46,977 nucleotides of DNA from Bacillota bacterium (lineage in GTDB: Bacteria; Bacillota; Sulfobacillia; JAMDAP01; JAJYMS01): NCBI GenBank assembly GCA_021786825.1, contig JAJYMS010000174.1, positions 1-46,977 on the forward strand. The letters are read 5' to 3'. Shown piece after piece: positions 1-9,981 of this stretch. The stretch's first letter is position 1. Every line of letters begins with the position of its first letter. The translations under genes were made by a program, and so were the position numbers. The notes under the pieces were generated by a model. That model worked only from the letters and a program-made list of their open reading frames with translations, did not search any database and had not been told where the DNA came from.

Positions 1-10
1 CGCCAAGGGC

Positions 11-588
11 ATCGTCCCCACGCACGTGGGGGTGAACCGGCTGATTTGCGCAGTGTGAACAACTACGTCGAATCGTCCCCACGCACGTGGGGGTGAACCG
101 GGCCACTTCGACCAAGCCTTCGATACCAACAGATCGTCCCCACGCACGTGGGGGTGAACCGTACCTCGCGTGGGGCGACAACAGCACCGCTCCATCGTCC
201 CCACGCACGTGGGGGTGAACCGAAGGCCGACTTCGCCCGCTACATGATGGATGCATCGTCCCCACGCACGTGGGGGTGAACCGTACGGCAGGTTAAAGGT
301 CCGCTGCCACTTGCCATCGTCCCCACGCACGTGGGGGTGAACCGCACAGCTTCGACAGACCGGCCGTGAAGGGTGAATCGTCCCCACGCACGTGGGGGTG
401 AACCGATCACGCGGGAGCAGATGGCGGAGATCACTGCATCGTCCCCACGCACGTGGGGGTGAACCGTTCGGCGTCACTGAGGAGAAGGCGTTTCTCACAT
501 CGTCCCCACGCATGTGGGGGTGAACCGGTCAGCCATATCCGGCTGCCAAAGCGGATTATATCGTCCCCACGCACGTGGGGGTGAACCG
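11..588 (+). CRISPR. Type I-E-like CRISPR array, 10 repeats (29 bp) and 9 spacers (32 bp); left end may continue outside the window
   Basis: Repeat ATCGTCCCCACGCACGTGGGGGTGAACCG starts at 11, 72, 133, 194, 255, 316, 377, 438, 499, 560 (exact 61-bp period). The repeat at 499 has CGCATG instead of CGCACG. The 3' GTGAACCG end and CCCCAC/GTGGGG stem resemble I-E repeats, which suggests + strand transcription. Confidence 0.98.
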
Positions 589-649
589 TTCTCCGTCCGG
601 TATCTGTGCCCCCGGTCCCGCCCAGGCGTCTTTCTGGTGAAATAGCGCC

Positions 650-1205
650 TTGCGCTACTCTAGTCTCGGGGTTTTAGGAGCGCGCCCGACACCGTCAAAG
701 ACGGTGCGCCGGCGACGAGGCCTTACAATTATGATGGCCACATTCCCCTTCCCCCCACCCGCAACCGGCACGAGTTCTTCGAAGGGGGGAGATTGTGCTG
801 ACGCCTTCGCCGGCGACGGAGCACCAGTGGGCTCCAAGGAACTGGGAAAGCTCTTGGACAATTGGGTGACTGACCATGCACCAGGCCGGGAGTGTTTTTT
901 CGCTCCGCACGACGTGGTCCTGAGTCCGCACATCGTAGCTCGGCCGGATCTGGTTTATGTATCTGAGAAGCAGTGCGAGATTATTAACGAAGCCAACGTC
1001 CCGGGTGCTTCAGACTTGGTCGTTGAAATCACCTCCCCGGCGACGAAACAGCGGGATCACAAGTGGAAGAAGGCCCTTTAGGAACGTTTCGGCGTGGCCG
1101 CTTACTGGATCGTGGACCCTGCGGGCCGGAGATCCCGCTGGCCAAGATCTGGTGGAAGTGAACGACGAGGCTGCGTATCGGCCCCAGGCCTTCCTTGATG
1201 CGTGA
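650..1205 (+). pseudogene. Degenerate Uma2-family (DUF820) protein
   Basis: Frame reads ...HDVVLSPHIVARPDLVYVSEKQCEIINEANVPGASDLVVEITSPATKQRDHKWKKAL*ERFGVAAYWIVDPAGR...; TAG at 1079-1081 replaces the Tyr seen in the intact neighbour (AYERYGVKELWLVDL), then similarity is lost. Confidence 0.7.
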
Positions 1206-1323
1206 CAGGATCCGGCAGCGTTGCTAACCCGACCGGCAGCGGTCGGGCGTACGTTTAAGAAGGACTACGCCTTCCACCGTGGATTGCCTCGGACCCCCGC
1301 AATCCCGGAGGGCTAGGCGACAA

Positions 1324-1332
1324 TGGTATAAT
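1324..1332 (+). promoter_or_regulatory. Candidate extended -10 promoter (TGGTATAAT) upstream of Uma2 gene
   Basis: TGnTATAAT at 1324-1332, about 41 bp upstream of the 1373 start; no clear -35. Confidence 0.45.
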
Positions 1333-1372
1333 AGAACCACTTCCACTCCGCGACCCGTCAGGGGGGATTTCT

Positions 1373-1957
1373 TTGCCGGAGCAGGATAAGGTCCGGGAAC
1401 CGGGCACCAAGTATGACTCGCCCGCCACGCGCCTCACCTACGAAGACTACTGCCGGATGCCGGCCGGGTTGCGCTATGAGCTTGTGGAGGGAGATATCAG
1501 GATGGCGCCGTCCCCCAGCGTATTCCACCAGGAGGTCTCCAAGCGCCTGGAGAAGTTATTGTTGGAGTGGGTTGAAGGGCAGGGCCTTGGGATGGTGTAC
1601 GATGCCCCCCTGGACGTCGTCCTCAGCGAGCACAACGTGGTGCAGCCTGACCTCCTGTACGTTTCGCGCGAGCGCTTGGGGATCATTAAAGAGGCCAACA
1701 TCTGGGGGGCTCCGGACCTGGTGGTGGAAATCCTTTCATCCAGCACGGCGGAATGGGACCGTGTGACCAAGCGGCGGGCTTACGAACGCTACGGGGTCAA
1801 GGAGCTGTGGCTGGTGGATCTGGACGGCCGGAGCGTCGAGGTGGCGGCGCGCAGAGATGCCGCGCTGGAAACCGTCCAAGTTTATCCCCTGGGCACCACC
1901 CTGAGCAGCCCGATCCTGCCGGGTCTGGTTCTCGACGTGAACCTGCTCTTTCGTTGA
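1373..1957 (+). CDS. Uma2 family (DUF820) endonuclease-like protein
   Basis: LTYEDYCRMPAGLRYELVEGDI...VVQPDLLYVSRERLGII...GAPDLVVEILSSST...RRAYERYGVKELWLVD is the Uma2 signature. Confidence 0.85.
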   Translation: MPEQDKVREPGTKYDSPATRLTYEDYCRMPAGLRYELVEGDIRMAPSPSVFHQEVSKRLEKLLLEWVEGQGLGMVYDAPLDVVLSEHNVVQPDLLYVSRERLGIIKEANIWGAPDLVVEILSSSTAEWDRVTKRRAYERYGVKELWLVDLDGRSVEVAARRDAALETVQVYPLGTTLSSPILPGLVLDVNLLFR

Positions 1958-2030
1958 GTACTCCAACGGCGAGTCCATCAACCCGAGCGAGGCGCAGCCG
2001 AAGCGAAAATGCCATGGGGAGGAGAGCGGC

Positions 2031-2435
2031 ATGATCACATCTATCGACAAGGTCACCATCTATGTCCGGGATGAGGAAGAAGCGCTCCAGTTCTACACCG
2101 GGAAGCTGGGCTTCGAGAAGCGGATGGACTTCACGATCAAGCCCGGCACCCGCTGGCTGACGGTCGCCCCCAAGGGGAGCACCGGGACGGAGATCGTCCT
2201 GCACAACCCGCAGGGCTGGCACGGCCCCGAGGGCGCCGCGGAACTGCTGGAACAGGTGGGTAAGGCGCCGGCCATGATTCTTGGGACCAGGGACTGCCGG
2301 CAGACCTGTGCGGAGCTGAAGGCCCGGGGGGTGACCATTCTGGCCGAGCCCCACGAGCGGCCGCACGGGGTGGAAGCGATGGTGGCCGACCTCTACGGCA
2401 ACACCTTCGTGCTGGTGGAGCCTCGCAAAGGATAA
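2031..2435 (+). CDS. VOC/glyoxalase superfamily protein
   Basis: MITSIDKVTIYVRDEEEALQFYTGKLGFEKRMDF...YGNTFVLVEP pattern. Confidence 0.85.
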   Translation: MITSIDKVTIYVRDEEEALQFYTGKLGFEKRMDFTIKPGTRWLTVAPKGSTGTEIVLHNPQGWHGPEGAAELLEQVGKAPAMILGTRDCRQTCAELKARGVTILAEPHERPHGVEAMVADLYGNTFVLVEPRKG

Positions 2436-2449
2436 GCATCGCGCCCGCC

Positions 2450-3167
2450 CTAAAACAGTTTCTTGTCAGCCAGGATCTTCAACGTGATCTCACTTGCCTT
2501 GCCCGGACCCAGGTTCTTGCCTTCCGCCTCGGTGGCAAAGAAGTACACGTTGTTGTTCCTTTCTACGTATCCCACAAACCACCCGAGGCCGCTTCCCGCG
2601 TATCCCATTTTCCACGAAAGCACCGCATCGCTTTTTCTTTCCTGGATCATCACCTGTTCAAGCGGCGAGATCTTCAACGACGATACCAGCCAGAACTTCG
2701 TCAGGCCTCCGGACATGTCGGCATTTCCGTAGTTGAGCTTGGTCAGGTAGTCCTGCATCCACCGAATTTCGAAACGCAGAAGCCATCGTGTGGTCCTTAT
2801 TCCACTCTTTGACGGAGTCTTGTTTTCCATCCCATTTGAATACCGTATTCTCGTCAGCTAACACTCCCGTTTCAAGACCGATCAGCGAGTTGACTATCTT
2901 AAACGTGGAACAGGGCGACACGCGCTGTTGGCTCTGCGCTTCGTCATAGGTCACATATTCATTCTTGTTCTTGTCAAAGAGCACAAAGGCCCCTTTATAA
3001 CCGGCAAAGTACAGCCCCAAGTCTTCAAAGGAAACCCTTTCACTGATGTCACTGATTTTCACGGCGGGTTTGCCACTGGCTCGGTTGCCATCGAAATAGG
3101 TATAAGCAAGATACGTAGCACTTGAGATAACAACAACCGCCAAAGTCACCATCGCAACCCTTTTCAT
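2450..3167 (-). pseudogene. Class D (OXA-type) beta-lactamase, frameshifted with internal deletion
   Basis: Frame A has CSTFKIVNSLIGLE and HTMASAFRNSV; frame B has MQDYLTKLNYGNADMSGGLTKFW and GWFVGYVE. The two frames overlap at FRNSV/MQDYL, the intervening segment expected in the family is missing, and the K[TS]G box reads KMG. Confidence 0.85.
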
Positions 3168-3239
3168 GGTCGATCCCCCTTGCCCCAGCGCCTTCGCCTC
3201 CAGCGGCAACTCACTTGCTCCGTCCACGTGGACCGCCAA

Positions 3240-3417
3240 GGACGGCATTCTCGTTCCTGGCGGAATTATCCTCTTATCACCCGGTTCTACACCGACGTGG
3301 CGGACACCGCCGATATTCCGATCATCCTCTACAGCGTCGACGTGGCCCCTGCCCAGTGCGTCGAACTCTACAACCTGGTCCGGGGCGGGCGACCACGCCG
3401 CGGCCAGGGAGCTTTAA
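3240..3417 (+). pseudogene. Remnant of DapA-family (dihydrodipicolinate synthase-like) gene
   Basis: RFYTDVADTADIPIILYSV plus CVELYNLVRGGDHAAAREL stop, split over two frames; resembles internal and C-terminal DapA-family segments. Confidence 0.4.
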
Positions 3418-3450
3418 CTGCCCCTCCGGGGCGCGAGGGAGTTGGATCCG

Positions 3451-4260
3451 ATGCCCCTCTACGACGACATCGGCGAAGGTTACGACGCGACCCGCGCCGC
3501 CGATCCGTACATTGTTCGCCGTCTGATTCACCACCTCGGCATCCGGGCCAAAAGCGATTACCTGGACGTGGCGTGCGGCACCGGCAACTACACGGTGGCC
3601 CTCGCCGACGCCGGGGCGAAAATGGCCGGCCTCGATCAGTCCGGCCGCATGGTTGAGATTGCCCGGACGAAGAGTAGCTCAGTTGCCTGGTACGTGGGGA
3701 ACGCTGAGGAACTGCCGTTTCCTGACGGCACCTTCTCCGGGGCAGCGTGTACTCTTGCCATTCATCACTTCCCGACGTTGCTCCCGGTCTTTTTGGAGGC
3801 TTTTCGGGTTCTCGACGGGGGACGTTTTGTGCTGTTCACTTCAACCCCCGAACAGATGAAAAGATATTGGTTGAACGAATACTTCCCGCAAATGATGGCC
3901 AAATCGACCAGCCGGATGCCGAGCCTGGCAGAGGTAATCAGCGATCTGCGGACGGCCGGCTTTGGCGCCATCACCACCGAAACCTACGAGGTGCGGGAAG
4001 ACCTGCAAGACTTATTCCTCTACAGCGGAAAGCACCGCCCCGCCTTGTACCTGGACCCGCGGATTCGGGCCGGGATTTCCTCCTTTGCTGCTCTGGCCGA
4101 ACCGGCGGAGGTGGAAGGCGGCTGTCGCAGGTTGGCCGCGGACGTGGAGAGCGGCCGCATCTCCGGAATACTGGCTTCCTACCGCCACGATCAGGGCGAT
4201 TACCTATTTGTAACGGCCGAGAAACGACGGATCCTGGGAGACAATTCCCCAGGCTTTTGA
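3451..4260 (+). CDS. Class I SAM-dependent methyltransferase
   Basis: DYLDVACGTGNYTVALADAGAKMAGLDQSGRMVEIAR...LPFPDGTFSGAACTLAIHHF. The ORF track start at 3442 (TTG) is upstream of this ATG. Confidence 0.85.
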   Translation: MPLYDDIGEGYDATRAADPYIVRRLIHHLGIRAKSDYLDVACGTGNYTVALADAGAKMAGLDQSGRMVEIARTKSSSVAWYVGNAEELPFPDGTFSGAACTLAIHHFPTLLPVFLEAFRVLDGGRFVLFTSTPEQMKRYWLNEYFPQMMAKSTSRMPSLAEVISDLRTAGFGAITTETYEVREDLQDLFLYSGKHRPALYLDPRIRAGISSFAALAEPAEVEGGCRRLAADVESGRISGILASYRHDQGDYLFVTAEKRRILGDNSPGF

Positions 4261-4338
4261 GGTCACTGACAAACCTTTCTTCAGCCCACCGCGCGGATGC
4301 CAAATGCCCACCGCCGACGGTGCTACGTTTCACGAATA

Positions 4339-4347
4339 TGCTATGAT
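4339..4347 (+). promoter_or_regulatory. Candidate extended -10 (TGCTATGAT) for the sensor kinase gene
   Basis: TGnTATGAT at 4339-4347 lies inside the annotated long ORF but upstream of ATG 4397 (MSISTRLM). Confidence 0.4.
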
Positions 4348-4396
4348 AAAATTTGTGAAGAGATTAACGCACCCTAACTTCAGTAGCTGCACCAGG

Positions 4397-6014
4397 ATGT
4401 CCATCAGCACCCGGCTGATGCTTGGCGTGGCGGCGATTATCGTGGCGGTGATGGGACTGGGCTTTTACCTGGAGTCGCGCATCGTCTACCAGGCCGCCCT
4501 GGACGAGTTTCGCGCCCGTGCCGCCGTGATCGCTCAGGAGATGGTGGCGGTCCGCGCCGTGGCGGCGCGCAACCAGAACCTCATCAATACTGACTCTAAA
4601 GGGAACTTCGAGTTCAAGCACCTGAACCCGGCCGTTTGGGGGCGCCAGGTGGCGACGCTGTTCAACCAGCAAACGGACTATGTCCTGAAGCAGACGCGGG
4701 TTCATCCGCGGGCGCCGGAGAACGCTCCCGACCAGACGGAGACGACGCTCCTGCAACGCCTTGCTCAGGACCGCTCGCTAAAAGAGGCGTGGATCGAGGA
4801 GGTTCAAGGGGGCGCCCACATCTTCCGCTACATGGTGCCGCTCACCATCGAACCCTCCTGTCTGCCTTGCCACGGCGAGCCGGCCGGGGAACTGGACGTC
4901 TCCGGCCGCCCGAAGGAGGGTTTGAAGGTTGGCGATTTCGGCGGGGCCATCAGCGTAACGGTATCGATGCATCGCTTTGACGCCCAACTTCGGCAGCGGA
5001 CGCTGCTGGGTCTGGGGATCACCCTCTTGATGGTGGGTCTCAGCTTCGGGCTAATCTACGCGGTGATGAGCAGCCAGGTGATGCGCCCGCTGGGAGCTCT
5101 GGCGGCGCTGGCGGCGGCACTCGGGCGAGGGCGCTGGCAGGTGGCGGCCGAGGGCTTCCGGGATGCGCACCGGCGAGCGCGGGGAGAGATCAAGGAACTG
5201 GCCGATGCCCTGGTTGGTATGGCCCACCAGTTGAACGACAACTACGCACTGCTGGAACGCAAGGTGGCTGAACGCACGGCGCAACTGGAAAAGGCCAACC
5301 GTTTTCAGGCCGATTTCCTGGCCAACGTGAGCCACGAACTCCGCACGCCGCTAACCTCCATTACGGCCCAGGCTGAGATTCTCCTGGGCCGGGACTCCGG
5401 GGAGCTGAACGCCTTTCAGGAGGAGTACCTACGCGATGTGTTTGACAGCGGGCATGAACTGCTGGGTATGATCAACCAGTTGCTGGACATGGCCAAGCTG
5501 GAAGCGGGACGGCTGGAACTCTATTGCGACTTGGCTGACGTCACTCAGGCCATCCAGCGGGCGGTGGACAGGATCCGACCCCTGGCGCAGAGAAAGCAGC
5601 TTCGGCTGGAGGTGGAGGCTGAAGGGGATTTGTGGGCCAATCTGGACTTGAAACAGATCACTGGCGTCTTGGGCAACCTCCTGTCCAACGCGGTCAAGTT
5701 CACCCCCGCGGGAGGGTTGATCACGGTCCGGGCGGGGCGGCAGGAGCGTAGAGGGGTTGACGGGATCATCGTTTCGGTATCCGATACAGGTATCGGGATC
5801 GAGCCGCCGGATCTGCCTCACGTCTTCGAGAAATTTCGGGAGGTGGGCCCTTCGGCCGGCCGCTCGGGGGGGACCGGGATTGGCCTGGCCCTGGTGCGCC
5901 ATCTGGTGGAACTGCACGGCGGCGAGACCTGGGCCGAGAGCACGCCAGGCGTGGGCAGCATTTTCAGTTTCTTCCTACCGGCGGAAGGGCCGGGGGCCGG
6001 CGGAGGTGAGACGG

Positions 6015-6028
<14 letters not shown>
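4397..6028 (+). CDS. Sensor histidine kinase with DUF3365-type (Tll0287-like) periplasmic domain carrying CXXCH
   Basis: N-terminal TM; PLTIEPSCLPCHGEPAGELDVSGRPKEGLKVGDFGGAISV; HisKA ANVSHELRTPLTSI; HATPase LLSNAVKFTP, DTGIGI, GGTGIGLALVR. Confidence 0.9.
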
Positions 6029-6707
<679 letters not shown>

Positions 6708-6725
6708 ACGGGCCCACACCACCAG

Positions 6726-6774
6726 ATCCCCGCCCCCGTAGCCGCTACGGACGAACGGGGATTTTTTATTTTTC
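6726..6774 (+). terminator. Rho-independent terminator after the two-component genes
   Basis: ATCCCCG...CCGTAG-ccg-CTACGG...CGGGGAT followed by TTTTTATTTTT. Confidence 0.8.
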
Positions 6775-6775
6775 A

Positions 6776-6803
6776 TTAAGGAGTGGTTAAGGGAAGATTC
6801 AGG
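6776..6803 (+). promoter_or_regulatory. Candidate OmpR/PhoB-type operator: three 11-bp-spaced direct repeats
   Basis: TTAAGG at 6776, TTAAGG at 6787, TTCAGG at 6798. Confidence 0.5.
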
Positions 6804-6890
6804 TAGCTGTCCTAAACTTTAGTGAGGAGATTCACATAAGAGAAAACGTGATTCGAACCGGAGAAAGTCCTTCAGGAGAGGAGGGCGGAC

Positions 6891-7409
6891 ATGCCTACTG
6901 AAGGTATCGGACGAATCTGGTTGACGTGGCCGGTGGCCCTGCTGGCCCTGGTGGGAGCGATCACCTTTGTCGGGGTTGCGGGTTTGGGATACACGGAACG
7001 CACCAGTTTCTGCCTGAGCTGCCATGAGCAACAAGCTTCCTACGACTCATGGCGAGAAGGACCGCACTACAGGAATGATTCCCTGGTGGTGGCCCAGTGC
7101 TCGGATTGTCACGTCCCTCCCGGCGTCCTGGCCGAGTTGGCCTACAAGGGAAGGGCGGTACGTGAGCTCTACGTTCACGTGACCGACCCGCCCGGTCCGG
7201 CGGCCTGGGCTTACGGAAGAGACGACCGCGTCAAGCGAGCCCGGGAACGCATCCTTGACGCGGCTTGTCGGCGTTGCCACGACGTCGACCAGGTACTACC
7301 CTCGAACGAAGAGGGCAAGGTGGCTCACGCGACAAGTCTGGGCCGGGTGCGGTGCGTGGCCTGCCACGCCACCGTCGGCCACAGCGTAGCAGCGAAGGGG
7401 GCGAACTGA
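6891..7409 (+). CDS. NapC/NrfH-family tetraheme cytochrome c
   Basis: N-terminal TM anchor plus four CXXCH (CLSCH, CSDCH, CRRCH, CVACH). Confidence 0.88.
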   Translation: MPTEGIGRIWLTWPVALLALVGAITFVGVAGLGYTERTSFCLSCHEQQASYDSWREGPHYRNDSLVVAQCSDCHVPPGVLAELAYKGRAVRELYVHVTDPPGPAAWAYGRDDRVKRARERILDAACRRCHDVDQVLPSNEEGKVAHATSLGRVRCVACHATVGHSVAAKGAN

Positions 7410-8608
7410 TGAAGAAACAATACCTGGTGTGGGTGGCGGTGCTGACTCTGGTCGTCGCCGGCGCGGCGCTGGTGGCCCTGTCGGGAGTACGGGGTGACAA
7501 GGTGGTGCTGCCGACGGGTGCCACCCTGGATGAGGCCCGCTCCTTCGAGGTCGCCTACCGGGACAAGATGCCCGGGAAGTACGAGATGTGGAAGGAGAGC
7601 GCCCACGGCAAGGCGAGGGTTACTTGCATCAACTGCCACGGCACCCAGCCGCTTACAGGCGACGCCTTGAAGTTCCGTTCCTTCGGTGACGTGAAGCCGG
7701 AGACGTGCGCCGCGTGCCACCAGAAGGAATACGACGGGTGGAAGCAGACCCGCCACGTGGAGGCCGTGAAATTCTCCATGAATAACCTCCGCGGCAAGCT
7801 GCTGGACGCCTATCCGGCGATGAAGGAGCAGGGTTGCGACGCGTGCCACTACAAGGTCGGGACCACCTGCAGCAGTTGCCACACCGCGCACCCCACGGAA
7901 CTGCCCAAGCCACCGAGAGACCTGACCAACGGCTGTGAGAACTGCCACCTGGGCCCCGATCACCCGCAGCGGGAGGCCTATGAATCGTCCACGCACCACC
8001 TGGTGGCGGAAGCGACCGGCAAGCCCACTTGCATCACCTGCCACACCAATGATAACAACAACCACTTGATCTACCGCATCAAGGGGACACCGGACAACGC
8101 GCGGCCGATCATGGAAAAGAAGTGCGAGCAGTGTCACACCGAAGAGTACACGAAGAATGCCCTGGCCTCAGTGGATGCCATTAAGAAGGAGACGTCCCGC
8201 ATCGTGGGGGCCGGCGGGAAAATCGTCAAGGACCTGTATAAGGACGGCATCCTGAAGGAGAGCTACGGCGTGCTCCTGGATAAGGACGGCCTGCCGCGGC
8301 TCGACGCCACGGGTACGAGCTACAGCCACGTCTCCAAGATCGAGAGCATGATGTTTGAACTCTTCAAGTATGCCGAAGCCACAACCGTCCGGGGAGCCCA
8401 GCACTTCTCCCCCGACTACGTCCACTGGCACGGAAACGCCCAACTGTGGGAACAGTACCTTGCCATCAAGGACCAGGCGGAGCGCCTGCGCTGGGAGGCG
8501 GCGCTGGCGAAGAAGCTAGGCGTGCCTAAGGAGCAGCTTCCCATGTTCAAGTACAGCCAGGAAACCGGCAAGGAGCTGGAGTCGCTGGGCAAAAAAGGGA
8601 TTCAGTAG
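7409..8608 (+). CDS. Multiheme cytochrome c, hydroxylamine oxidoreductase (HAO)-family-like, seven CXXCH
   Basis: CINCH, CAACH, CDACH, CSSCH, CENCH, CITCH, CEQCH; HAO-like ENCHLGPDHPQREAYESSTH and SPDYVHWHGN segments; start overlaps the stop of the upstream gene. Confidence 0.8.
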   Translation: MKKQYLVWVAVLTLVVAGAALVALSGVRGDKVVLPTGATLDEARSFEVAYRDKMPGKYEMWKESAHGKARVTCINCHGTQPLTGDALKFRSFGDVKPETCAACHQKEYDGWKQTRHVEAVKFSMNNLRGKLLDAYPAMKEQGCDACHYKVGTTCSSCHTAHPTELPKPPRDLTNGCENCHLGPDHPQREAYESSTHHLVAEATGKPTCITCHTNDNNNHLIYRIKGTPDNARPIMEKKCEQCHTEEYTKNALASVDAIKKETSRIVGAGGKIVKDLYKDGILKESYGVLLDKDGLPRLDATGTSYSHVSKIESMMFELFKYAEATTVRGAQHFSPDYVHWHGNAQLWEQYLAIKDQAERLRWEAALAKKLGVPKEQLPMFKYSQETGKELESLGKKGIQ

Positions 8609-8631
8609 TCCTGCCGTAAAGGGGTTGGCAA

Positions 8632-8871
8632 ATGGGTAAGGACTCAGCTACCTTTTGGCTTTCGGTGGTCACCAGCCTGGTCTCGGTGGTCTTGCTCGCC
8701 TATACCGTCCTGCTATGGGTCTGGGGCTACGACCGTTACGTGATGATGTTCATGGGCCTAACCCTGATGTCCGGCGGGATCGCGGTGTACCTGTACCGGG
8801 TGGCGTTCATCGACGAAACCATGGAAGAGAACCCTCGGGCGATCCCATCTGGAGGTGCAAGAGACCGGTGA
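8632..8871 (+). CDS. Small membrane protein, two predicted TM segments, unknown function
   Basis: 79 aa, hydrophobic FWLSVVTSLVSVVLLAYTVLLWVWG and MMFMGLTLMSGGIAVYLY; stop overlaps the start of the Rieske gene. Confidence 0.7.
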   Translation: MGKDSATFWLSVVTSLVSVVLLAYTVLLWVWGYDRYVMMFMGLTLMSGGIAVYLYRVAFIDETMEENPRAIPSGGARDR

Positions 8872-9314
8872 GTCAGCAACGCCCCGTTTCCAGGCGCGGC
8901 TTCTTGAAGGCGGTGGTAAGCCTCCCGGTGGTTGGAGCCCTGGTGGCGCCGTTGGTTGCCGGCGGGCAGTTTGTCTACCCTCCCGCCAGCTTGTCCAGGG
9001 GACCGGGGAAGGTGGCGGTACCCGGCACAGGTGAGGTCAAAGTGGGTGGACACCTCGACTTCAACTACGGTGGCGAGCCGCACACCATCTTCCGGGTGTC
9101 CGACCAGGAGTACGTCGCTGTCTCCCGCGTCTGTACCCACCTGGGATGCACCATCGCCTGGCAGGACGGCAACAGCTTCTTCGAGTGCCCCTGCCACGGC
9201 GCCCGCTTCGATCAGACCGGCAAGGTGCTGCGCGGGCCGGCGACTTCACCGCTAAACCGGCTGAAGGTTACGATCGCGAACGGCGAGGTCTTTGTTGAAG
9301 GAGGAGAAGCGTAG
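8868..9314 (+). CDS. Rieske [2Fe-2S] protein with Tat signal
   Basis: SRRGFLKAVVSLPVVGAL; CTHLGC...CPCHGARFD; GTG start. Confidence 0.93.
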   Translation: MSQQRPVSRRGFLKAVVSLPVVGALVAPLVAGGQFVYPPASLSRGPGKVAVPGTGEVKVGGHLDFNYGGEPHTIFRVSDQEYVAVSRVCTHLGCTIAWQDGNSFFECPCHGARFDQTGKVLRGPATSPLNRLKVTIANGEVFVEGGEA

Positions 9315-9966
9315 CTTGAGCAGGCTTAGCAACTGGCTGGACGGGCGATTCCCTTACAGCCGAATGTACCGCGACTTCGCCGCTCACCCGGTGCCTCCGC
9401 ACGCCCGCAACCCCATCTACTGCCTGGGTGGGCTGACCTTTTTGACCTTTGGGATCCAAGTGATCACCGGGGTTTTCCTGGCCTTCTATTATCAGCCCAC
9501 GCCGGAACGCGCTTACGGCAGCATCGAGTTCATCATGACCCAGGTGCGATTCGGGGCCTTCGTCCGGTCAGTTCACCACTACGCGGCCAACCTGATGGTC
9601 ATCCTGGTGGTACTGCACATGCTCCGCGTTTTTTACACGGGGTCTTTCAAAAAGCCGCGAGAGCTGAACTGGGTCGCCGGGAGTTTTCTACTGCTGATCA
9701 CCCTGGCCTTCGGTTTCACCGGGTACCTGCTTCCGTGGGACCAGGTCGCGTACTGGGCCAGTACCGTGGGAACGGAGATCATGCGCGGCACCCCCCTGGT
9801 GGGCAAGCTGCTGATGGTGTTGACGCGGGGCGGGTTGAAGGTCACCGAACACACCCTGGGCCGCTTCTTCGCCCTGCACATACTGGTGCTGCCGTTGGTG
9901 GCCCTCATCTTCCTGGCTGCGCACTTCATCATGGTCCGCGTTCAGGGCATCGCCGACGAACTCTGA
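9315..9966 (+). CDS. Cytochrome b6-type (N-terminal half of cytochrome b)
   Basis: SRLSNWLDGRFP...GIQVITGVFLAFYY...SVHHYAANLMVILVVLHMLRVFYTGSFKKPRELNW...GYLLPWDQVAYWA. The start may be 9292 (ORF track) or the TTG at 9315/9316. Confidence 0.9.
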
Positions 9967-9981
9967 GGGAGGAGGAGAAAC

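Noticed and set aside
240-452. Minus-strand ORF of 70 aa (SPPRAWGR, PTCVGTM, HPHVRGDD repeats)
   Set aside because: It is a translation of the CRISPR repeats, a well-known annotation artefact.
1079-1081. In-frame TAG as possible recoded (pyrrolysine-like) codon in the Uma2-like gene
   Set aside because: The rest of the ORF is also degraded and no recoding machinery or family precedent is visible; simple nonsense mutation is more likely.
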